A DNA stretch of 64,000 nt, from assembly GCA_016946835.1 (NCBI GenBank), contig JACVTC010000129.1, positions 57,501 through 121,500 of the forward strand, given 5' to 3'. The DNA comes from Neocallimastix lanati (nom. inval.). Its lineage: Eukaryota > Neocallimastigomycota > Neocallimastigomycetes > Neocallimastigales > Neocallimastigaceae. The first letter of the stretch is position 1; each line of letters starts with the position of its first letter. Below, piece after piece: positions 53,668-64,000 of the stretch. Position numbers and translations under genes: made by a program. The notes beneath the pieces were generated by a model that saw only the letters and a list, made by a program, of their open reading frames with translations, ran no database searches and had not been told where the DNA came from.

Positions 53668-56182
53668 TTATTCATAATAAATAATTATTCTTTGATTAAA
53701 AGAAATTATAAATCAAAAATACTAAATAAAAAAAATAATAATAATAACGCCTTCAATAGTAATATGTTTATAAATGATTAATGATTAATAATGATTAATA
53801 ATGATTAATAAGTATTAAATAATAATTAATGATTAATGATAATTAAAAATTTAAATATTGAATAAGAAAAAAAATTTTTTTATTTTGAATAATTTTAACT
53901 TATAAAAAAAAAAAAAAAAAAAGTTAAAATATTATTTTTATATTTATCAATGAAAGTTATAAATAAAATAAAATAAAAAAAAATGAATGAATATTAAAAA
54001 ATAAAATAGCTTTAAAACAAATAAAAGTTAAACTGTATAAAAAAAAATTAAATAAAAAAATATAAAGTATGTTATAATATTTTAAATCTTTCATAATATA
54101 AAGGTTAATACTATTCAAAAAATGGTTTTTTTTTTTTTTTATTAATTATAAAAACTTAATTGATATTATTACATAAATAAAAATACAAAAAAAAAATTAG
54201 CCGTTTTATAAATTTATAACAGTATATAGAGGAATTAGCCGTTTCCTAAGTTATAATAATCTCAAGAGTATTGTTTATAATTATTTATAATGAAATATTA
54301 ATAATAATATTAATAATAATATTTCATTATAATATGTATTATTAATATGATTTATTAACATTTATTTACATTACGTAAAAATGTAGAACTACATTTAATG
54401 TAAATGTATATCTATCTATTAACAAATTTAATGATACAGGCTTCAACAACTACTTTTACTATAAAACATAAAAATAGAGCAATATTAAAATATATACTAT
54501 ATAGAAGTATAAAAATGTATAGTATAAATATAAAATATAAAATTAAAAAAAAAGATTAACAATATTATTATTGTTTTTTTTTTTTTTTTATAGCACTCAA
54601 TTTAAAATTATTAAAATTTCATGATCAAATTCATTTAATATATTTAATATTTCTTATTTAATATATTATTATTATTTTATATTATATTTCATTATATTCT
54701 ATTATTTATTCATATTATATTACAGTAAATTCTATTATGTAAAAATTAGACATAGTCATTTTATTTCATAATATATTATAATCAAATGATAATATATCCA
54801 TAAATTAAATTATGATCAAAAAAAAATATAAACAATTTAAATTAAAAGAAAAAAAAATTAAAATAATAAAAACAAAATATAGAGTAAATAATAAAAGAGT
54901 ATTAATTAATAAATAATAAATAATAATAAATTGTAAATAATAAAAGAGTATTGATTAATAAATAATAAATAATAATAAATAATATTTAATATTTAATACT
55001 TAATATTTATAAAAATTTCTATTAATAATATAAATATATATTAATATTATTTTTTGTTTTTTTGTTTTTTGTTTTTTGTTTATTTGTTTGTTTATTTGTT
55101 TCTTTCCTTATTTATATCAATAAAAAAGTTTTTTTTTAATTCATTTCATCATGAGATTTTACTTTTTAATATGAATAAATGTAATAAAATAAATAAATAA
55201 ATTAATAAATAAATAAATAAATAAATTTACAGTTATTTTTTAATTTAAATTTAATTTAAAAAAAATGGAAAATTTTTGTTTATAGTTTTTTAAGTTTTTT
55301 TTAGAATATTCTAAATTCTAAAAACAAAAAAAGAATTTTAAAATAAAAAAAATTTTTATTTTTTATTTTTATTTTATTTTTTATTTTTATTTTTTATTTA
55401 GGCTAAGAATAAAATTCAATTATAATTGTTATTTATTATTATTAAAATAATTATTTATTATTAAAAAAAAATATTAATTATAAAAAAAAAATAATAATAA
55501 CAAATAAAGCGAAAAAGATAGAAACTATTTTTTTTCTTTTTTCTTCTTTTTTATTTTTATAATAATTATAAATAAAAATAAAAATAAAGAAAAAACAAAG
55601 CAATATAATAAATTACTAATTAATAAATAATAAATAAATAAATAATAAATAAAAAAAAAAAGGCAATTTTTTATTAAAAAAAAAATAAAGTAAAAAGAGA
55701 AAAAAAAAAAAAAAGTTTTATGAATTGTTGATAAAAAAATTTTTCTTTTTATTTCTTTTTATTTCTTTTTGTTTCTTTTTATTTCTTTTTATTTCTACTC
55801 CACTTTTTATTTATTTTTTTTTTTTTTTAAATTTTTTTTTTATTTTAAATTTAATTTATTTTCTATTTTTTGTTAAGTTTTTTCTTATTCTTTTTAGCCA
55901 TTTCTCAACTTTTTTTTTATTTCTTTTTTCTTTTTTCTCTTTTTTTTTTTTAAAAAAAAAAAAAAGAATAAAAATGTATTTAAAATTTAAATTAATATAA
56001 TTAATATACTTAATTTTAATTAATAGTAGTCAGTACAACAGCAGCAGTAATCAGCATTTCTCATGAAATGAATGATGACTAATGATGATTATTTTATATA
56101 TTTTATATATATATTTTACAATGTATGAATGTATATACTTAATAAAGAATTTGTGAGTCTTTTCTATATATTCTATATTACT

Positions 56183-56219
<37 letters not shown>

Positions 56220-56580
56220 TATTTATTATTTATTACTATTAATAGAAGTATTATTATTAATAGTAGGATTATTAATAATATGATTAATACATTTTTTTTT
56301 TTTTTTTTACTTTTTATAGGCATAAATATAAAGAGGAGAGGGGTAAAAAAAAAAAGTATTTATAAGGAAAATAAAAAAGATGAATTAAATTATATTATTA
56401 ATATATTATTAATACATAATTATATACATAATTAAAAATTGTTTATTTTTTATTTTTTTTCCTTTTTCCTTTTTCCTTATTTATTCCTTTCAATCAATTG
56501 CTAAAATAATATTAATAATACTAATTTTATTCAATTATTTATTAATAAATAGTCTTTTTATTCTTTTAAGTATTTATTAT
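52261..56580. other. AT desert with TTATTTA heptamers, no gene seen
   Basis: A small GC patch lies at 52281-52305 (TCTGACCGGACGGAAAG). TTATTTA heptamers run at about 53020-53165. A stretch of about 50 bp is duplicated at 54890-54990 (AAAAGAGTATTRATTAATAA), and T/C-rich DNA lies at 55735-55945. A patch at 56030-56090 (CAGTACAACAGCAGCAGTAATCAGC) is more complex. Frames such as 53169-53378 lack homology or splice context. Confidence 0.7.
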
Positions 56581-56945
56581 TTATTATTATTTAATTATTC
56601 ATTATTTTATTAATTATTATTTATTATTTATTATTTATTATTTATTATTTATTATTTATTATTTATTATTTATTATTTATTATTTATTATTTATTATTTA
56701 TTATTTATTATTATTTATTATTTATTATTTATTATTTATTATTTATTATTTATTATTTATTATTTATTATTTATTATTTATTATTTATTATTTATTATTT
56801 ATTATTTATTATTTATTATTTATTATTTATTATTTATTATTTATTATTTATTATTTATTATTTATTATTTATTATTTATTATTTATTATTTATTATTTAT
56901 TATTTATTATTTATTATTTATTATTTATTATTTATTATTTATTTA
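56581..56945. repeat. TTATTTA heptamer array, about 45 copies
   Basis: An almost perfect tandem array of the 7-mer TTATTTA runs from about 56610 to 56942, with a single 3-bp phase slip near 56710. The same heptamer, on either strand, forms fields at 21.8-22.3, 53.0-53.16 and 57.6-57.7 kb. Confidence 0.92.
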
Positions 56946-57475
56946 ATTTTTATCCATTTTTTTTATTAAAATTAATATTTAAAAACACTGCATAAAGTTT
57001 CTTCTCCATGCTTTTTTAATAATAAAATAATAAAAAAAACTTTATATATGGATATACTCAAATATATATATATATATATATATCATTTATATTTATATTT
57101 ATATATTAGAAATAAATATAATTTAAAGTAATAATAATATATTATAATAATAATAATATTAAAACTTTACTGAATAAATACAAGTTTTTTTTTATTATTA
57201 TTATGATTATAATGATTATATGTTATATATTAATATTATATATAAATATTAGGCTTAATGGGCTAAAGTAATTTTCCTCTTTTTTTTTTTTTTTATTTAA
57301 TACTCATTATGCATGGATAATCAAAAATACCAAAAATAGAAATAGAAATCATAAAAGATAAATAAAAAAAAAATAGAAATTAAAATTTTTTTTTTTTTTT
57401 TGCTGTTGTTGGTTATTTGTTGGTTTAATTTAGTATTGCTTAATTATTCATTCAAACAATATTATATGTTGTATA
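56946..57475. other. AT-rich spacer, no gene seen
   Basis: Contains a (TA)n tract at 57063-57083, TTTATA repeats, and a short less-biased patch at 57300-57330. No gene. Confidence 0.7.
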
Positions 57476-57760
57476 TTCTTTAATTATTTATTATTCAATA
57501 ATTTATTATTCAATTATTTATTATTCAATTATTTAATTATTTATTATTTATTATTCAATTATTTATTATTCAATTATATTATTAATTGTTAATTATTATT
57601 TATTATTTATTATTCAATTATATTATTAATTGTTAATTATTATTTATTATTTATTATTTATTATTCAATTATATTATTAATTGTTAATTATTATTTATTA
57701 TTTATTATTATTTATTATTTATTATTCAATTGTTTATTATTTAATTATTTATTTATCAAC
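57476..57760. repeat. Compound tandem repeat with a unit of about 45 bp
   Basis: Three copies of a unit containing TTATTCAATTATATTATTAA then TTGTTAATTATTATTTATTA lie at about 57555-57700, surrounded by ATTCAATTATTT and TTATTTA words. Confidence 0.8.
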
Positions 57761-58638
57761 ACTTTTTTCTTTTTTTTTTTTCATTTATTAATGCATTTGT
57801 AAATCTGTTTAAAATTATAATTAATAAACTTTTTTTTTTCTTGGTAATGAATTTGGATACAAAAATTTTTTATAATTATACTTTTTTTTTATTATTATAT
57901 GCTTAAATTATTAAATAAATAAATAAATAATTATAAAAATAAATAATTAATTATAAAAATAAATAAATAAATCATCATATAATAATTATAATTTTTATAA
58001 AATAATGTAAATTTCGTATAAAATAAATATAATTTTACAACTGTGGAATATTATTTCTATTTAAAAAAAAAAAAAGAGGAAAAAAAAAAATAAAATAAAG
58101 GAAAAAAAGAGGAAAAAAGGAAAAATGATAGTTTAATAAATAATAGTTTAATAATAATAAAATAATAAATAATAATAATAAAATAGTTTTTTAAAATTAT
58201 TCTTTAAATATAAACTAATGAAAAAAATAAAATAAAATTATGATAATAAAATAATAATAAAATTAAAAAGAAAAAAAAAAAAAAAACTTTTATTTAAATT
58301 TAATATTATATTTATTTCATTAGATTGCCCTATCTATATAAAGCATATCAAAATTCAAATAGTTAACAATGAAAATAGAGGATAAAGCATTTGATATATT
58401 TCTTATATCCATAGAATTATGAAATATTTTTTTTAAAAAAAAAATATATATATATATATATCTTTACAATTAATAATAATTCAATAACTATTACAATCAT
58501 ATCCACTTTATTCCAATTTAAAATATAAAAAAATATAATTAATTTTTTTTTTTCATTATTATTTCCATAATTTGTTAATCTATTTACATAAATATTCATT
58601 TTATTAATGATTAAGCTATTTCTTCTATTTATAAAAAT

Positions 58639-58670
<32 letters not shown>

Positions 58671-59072
58671 TTCTTTAAAGAATTATAAAAGAGTTTTTTT
58701 TTTTTTTTCAAATGAAACAAAAATCAAAAATTTATATATATATATTTTATATATATTTTTTATATATTTTATATATTATATATATATTATTGAAATCATA
58801 TCCATAATGATTGACCTTTTAATTATTATTCAATTAATCACAAAATTAGAATTGAACTTTAAATACTATGAAAGTTAACTTTTTATTTAAATAAAATATT
58901 CATAAAATAGATATATTATATTATATTTTTAAATTTAATTTCATTTAATAAAAAGTTTTCTTGAATGATTTATTTTTTTTTTTTTAAAAAATAATAATAA
59001 TAGTATAGATAACATATATAAAAAAATAAAAATTAATTAGATATAGTACATATATAGATATAGATATCTATG

Positions 59073-59111
<39 letters not shown>

Positions 59112-59719
59112 TGTTATAACTTTATAAATTACTAATGCCTAATAATCGTAAAATATGAAATCATATTTAATTCATTAATGAATTAATGAATTATTTACTT
59201 ATTTATTTATTTATATATTAATTAATTATTTATTTATTTATTTATTTAGTGAATTATGTAGTAATGATTATTCCGTTAAAGTCAAATGACATAAATTCTT
59301 TTTTAATACTATTTATTTTTTAAAAAATAAAAAGAAAAAAAGGTTTATTTTTTCATTTATTTTTTTACTTTTATTCATTAATAACATTATTAATAAAGCT
59401 ATCATTAATATTTTTAATAAGAATGATTGCCTAAAAAAACCACAAATATTATAACTAATTTAATTAGTAAAGAAAAGAAAAAAAAGGCCTTATGAACATC
59501 AATAAACAATGATTGTAAGAATGTTAATAATTATCATCTCCAAGTAATAAATTAGAAAAAAAAAAAAAAAAAAAAAAAAACAATGAAACCTAATCTTTAA
59601 ATTTTCTAAATAAATAAATAAATCTCTATTTGTAAAATAGTCATGGATTAAATAATAAAATCTTTATTTAAAATCTTATTTATTATTTAAATTGAATGAA
59701 TTTATGGAAAAATAAAAAA

Positions 59720-59754
<35 letters not shown>

Positions 59755-60540
59755 TAAATAAAAAAATTGTCAAGCTTATAACTTTAATTTATATATATAT
59801 ATATATTTTTGTTAAAATTTTTTTTTTAATCTTTAATTTATTTATATATTTTAAATAAATATATTATAATAAAATGTTTTTAAATAAATAAATAAATAAT
59901 ATTTGTTTTTATAAAAAGTTTACAATGATTAAAAAATAAATAATCCTACTATTATTAGTTATTTAAATGTATGACTTATTATAGAAAATCATTTTGTAAA
60001 ACTCAATGTTAAGAATATAAGGGCATATTAATTTAAATAACAACAATAATAATAAATAATAAATAATAAATAATTAGAATAATAAATAATAAATAATGAG
60101 AATAATAATAAATAGTAAATGATAAATGAGAATAATAATAAATAATAAATGATAGTAATAAAGAGTAATAATAATAAATAATAAAATGGTAACAAAAAAA
60201 TAAAAAATTAAAAAATTAAAAATTATCATAATTATAATAATTAAAAAAAATTATAAATATTAAATAATAAATTAATACATATTGAAAAATAATAATAATG
60301 AAATAATAATAAATAATAATAATAGAACAACAACAACAATAATAATAATAATCATTAATAATTGATAATTGATAATTAATAATAATGGAATAATAATAAT
60401 AATAAAATAATAATAATTTAAATTCAAAGTCATTTTTATTTAATTTAAAAGTTTATCTTTCTATTTTACCAATAATCATTAACATCTATTAAAAATGCTT
60501 TCATTTTTTTTTTTTTAAAAAATTATATCATAAAAATAAC
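57761..60540. other. AT desert, no gene seen
   Basis: A-runs (for example 59552-59580 and 59723-59752), TA tracts (58641-58666), (ATT)n at 59072-59110 and AATAAATAATAA words at 60050-60180. A patch at 58320-58400 is slightly more complex but has no gene-length frame. Confidence 0.7.
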
Positions 60541-60800
60541 CGTTATTCATTAAATAATTAAATAATAATAAAATAAGAATTTAAATAATTAATTAATAAT
60601 AGAATAATAATAAAATAATAAAATAATAAAATAATTAAATAATAATAAAATAATAAAATAATAAAATAATTAAATAATAATAAAATAATAAAATAATTAA
60701 ATAATAAAATAATAAAATAATTAAATAATAAATAATAAAATAATAAAATAATAAAATAATAAATAATAAAATAATTAAATAATAAATAATTAAATAATGA
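60541..60800. repeat. AATAATAAAATAATTAAAT-type repeat field
   Basis: About 260 bp of tandem AATAATAAAATAATTAAATA-like units with variable unit length. The minus-strand Leu/Ile/Tyr-rich frame is an artefact. Confidence 0.85.
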
Positions 60801-62294
60801 ATAATAGTAACTTTAAATTTAATAATTAAAAGATTAACAATCAATAATAATAAAAAACAAAACAAAACAAAACTGCAACAAATCACAAATAACTGAAAAT
60901 TAAAAATCTTTTATTATTAAATGTCTTTATTATTATTAATGGAAAATAAAAACTAATTATAATAAATAAAATATAAAGTAATAAAAAAAAATAATACAAT
61001 TAATCCATTTGCATTAACAAATTAAATTATTAATAATATTTATTTAAAGCCTATTTGTTTTTTATTCATTGTCATTAATAAAAGAAAAATTAATTATTTT
61101 TTTAAAATAAATATAAAAATAAAGAATAAACTTTATTATCATATTATTTTATTATTCTATTACTTTATTTTATTTTATTTTTAATATTATAATGGTTTTA
61201 TGATTTAACAGTTAAATACCACGTAAATATAATAAATTAAAAAAGAATAATAATAAGTAAACTTTACATTTATTTAAAATATAAAATATAAAAGTTATTA
61301 TTAACATAAATTAATAAAACAAATAAAGAATGTTATTGATTTTATTATTATTGATTTTGTTATTTATTTTATTTTATTATTTTTTTTTTATTATTGATTA
61401 TTATTATTAAATTTGTTATTTATTTTCCTTTAAATATAATTTATCCATATATAATTTATTCCTATTTAATGAATTTAAAAAAAAAAAAATTTAAAAAATA
61501 ATTTTCCTTAAAAAAGTGGTAATGATAATTACCAAAAATAGTCAGATTAAATTATTATGATTAACAAAAAAAAAAATTAGAATAAAAAATATGAAATTAA
61601 TAATAATAATATAAAAAAAAAAAGTCTTTTATTATATATGTAAAAAAAAATAAAAAATTATGAATAATAAAAAATGATATATTTAATGTTTTATAGATAT
61701 AATATATATTATAAAATAAAATAATATTAAAATGATATATATATATATATTTTTTAGAAGAGATTTATAAATTATTCTTAATTATTATATACTATTAAAA
61801 AATTTAATATTTAAATAAAAAATATTATTATTTTTATTATAATATGATCATCATTAAAAGAAAAAAAAAAAAAAAAAAAAAAAAAAGAATAATTTTTAAC
61901 ATTATTTTTTAACATTATTTTTTAATATTTTTTTATTTTATTTATTTATTTATTTTTTTACTTTTCTTTCCTGTTGAATAAAAATAAAACAATACTAAAT
62001 ATTGTTATCATTTAAAGTTTATATATCTTTTTGTTCTCTTTTTATTTTCTCTTTTTTTTTTTATTTTTTTTTTTATGGAATATATAAAATAAAATAAATT
62101 AAATTAAACAAAATATATAAATTCTTATAAATATAAAATTAATGAATTAATTAATGAATTAACTAATGAATATGAATGAATGAATGAATGAATGACTAAT
62201 GAATTTAATGAATTTCTATAAAATCCTAATTAATCCTATTAATAAAAATTAAACATTTTATATCTATAAAATAGGTTACTGAAACCATTCATTA

Positions 62295-62327
<33 letters not shown>

Positions 62328-63317
62328 TGTTATATTATTTATAAATAAATTAATATTTAAATTTGGTAATTAAAAATAAATATAGTAATAGGGAATGAAG
62401 AATATTTTTTTTTTATTGATTATTATATAATTTTATAATAATTGAATCATAATAAATTAAATATAATCATCAACTATTTACTTTAAATAGAATAATATGT
62501 ATTCTTATCATATTTATAAATATATTAATATAGTAATACTAATTAAAATTTCTAATTAGAATGTTTTTTTTAATATTTCTCTCTCTACGTATTTCATGTT
62601 CATTTCATAATTATCTAATATTAATATATATATAATAATAATTATGATACTACGTTTAAAATCATAAAATAAAAAAAAATTTATATTTTATTTTTATAAT
62701 AATGATAATAATAATTAAATGAATTATTCATAGCTTATTATTTATTTATTGAATGTTATTATATTATAATTTTTGTACTATATATATATATATATTTTTT
62801 TTTTGTTATTGCTATTTTCTAATATGTTTTTTATTTATTTATTTATTTATTTATTTCATCACTCTCTTTTCTGTTTTCTATTTTATTTTTATTTTATTTT
62901 TTGAACAAAAAAGGACAAAATTAAAAATAAATAAATAAATAAATATATAAAAAATAGATAGATATAAATTTATATAATAAAAATTAAAAATTAAATAAAA
63001 TTAAAAAAATATGATAAGAAAAAAAAAAAAGATTTTTTTTAATTATACCTTTTTATTATAAAATTAAAAAAAAAAAAAAAAAAAAAAAATAACTGAATTT
63101 GTTATAATTCAATATATGTATTTATATATATAATACTATAGATTATTTTTTATAGATTGTAAAAAAAATAAATATATAAATAAAATAAAAGTAAAATAAA
63201 GATAAAATAAATATAAAAAATGTTCAGATATCTTTTAAATAATTTAATATAAAACAATTATAAAAATGAATAAATTACCTTTGGAATACTCTTTTTAATT
63301 TATTATTATTTACTATT

Positions 63318-63360
<43 letters not shown>

Positions 63361-63422
63361 GTACAAATTATTATGACAAACTTTTTTTTTTATTTTAATA
63401 AATAATATATATAAAATAAAAA

Positions 63423-63458
<36 letters not shown>

Positions 63459-64000
63459 ATATATTTATATTATCTTAATATGGTATAAAATAAATTTCGT
63501 ATCAAAAAATGATGGTGACTAAATGACTGACTGATATATTAAAAATATATATATATATAGAAGTACTATTAAAATAAAATATATATTTAAAAGATATGAC
63601 TCTTTTAATGATGTAAAATACAGAAATGATTACTTTTTTTTTATTATTATTAATAATATTACATCTATATGTATATATAATGAATACTTTATTAGTTAAT
63701 ATGATGTCAAAAAAAAAAAAAAAAAATTTATTTTTAAAATGAATCATATATAAATACAAAAATTAAAATATTTTGTTAATTAATAATATATTTTATTATA
63801 TAATATTAATTTAATATATAAATTTTTACTTTTTTTTTTTTTATTTTAAAAAAATTTTTTTTTGTCAGATAATGAATAATATTTAATATATATATTATAT
63901 ATATATATTTTTTTTTATATTTATCCCATTGAATAATTCCTTTGTATAGTTTATTTTTGCTTTTATTTTTATATATATATATTTCATATTTTATTTTAAT
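60801..64000. other. AT-rich DNA to the window edge, no gene seen
   Basis: Homopolymers (A-run 61860-61886, T-run 63322-63359), TA tracts (63426-63450), (AAT)n at 62296-62326 and an AATGAATGAATGAATG stretch near 62170-62195. No frame has support from length, composition or splice signals. Confidence 0.7.

Overview
The window is about 85-90% A+T and is full of homopolymers and AT simple repeats. Its genes have many short GT...AG introns that are even more AT-rich than the exons. The gene set is eukaryotic and fungal-looking: a HUL4/UBE3A-type HECT ligase with an AZUL zinc finger, a Sel1-repeat protein, an RA-PH adaptor, and a class C 7TM receptor with a beta-helix-like ectodomain. My best guess is an anaerobic gut fungus (Neocallimastigomycota: Neocallimastix, Piromyces, Anaeromyces type). 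This rests on composition and gene content, not on a database match. All exon boundaries were read by eye from splice signals and reading-frame continuity.

Left part (1-23.9 kb). A partial minus-strand gene of unknown function runs off the left edge (1-1011). After AT-rich DNA comes a 22-exon minus-strand gene (6390-13524). It encodes a roughly 1172-residue receptor: signal peptide, long Asn/Ile-rich repeat ectodomain, EGF-like knot and class C 7TM core. Upstream of it are a 43-bp tandem duplication, a direct repeat of about 210 bp shared with a site 2.8 kb away, a long (TTA)n tract and a decayed ankyrin-repeat pseudogene. Further right are a transposase relic (18.2-18.6 kb), an unexplained GC-richer island (19.3-19.7 kb) and a 550-bp TAA/TAAATAA repeat field.

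Middle (23.9-42.3 kb). This is the gene-rich block. It holds an RA-PH adaptor like the MRL/Grb7 class (plus, 8 exons, 884 aa), a convergent Sel1-repeat gene (minus, 4 exons, 706 aa) and the AZUL-HECT ubiquitin ligase (plus, 16 exons, about 1138 aa). The HECT gene reads intact apart from three one-base frame breaks. Each can be repaired by one base in a homopolymer, so assembly error is the first suspect.

Right part (42.3-64 kb). A nest of non-LTR (LINE) retrotransposon remains lies at 43-45.5 kb. One LINE fragment is split by a 413-bp poly(A)-tailed insertion flanked by a perfect 74-bp direct repeat. The insertion has an inverted diverged copy 1.8 kb away. From 45.5 kb to the end there is no supportable gene, only simple repeats (including a heptamer array of about 330 bp) and one isolated CpG-rich island at 47.54-47.64 kb.

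The receptor, RA-PH adaptor, Sel1 protein and HECT ligase are plausible signalling and turnover components. Nothing in the sequence shows that they work together as a cluster.
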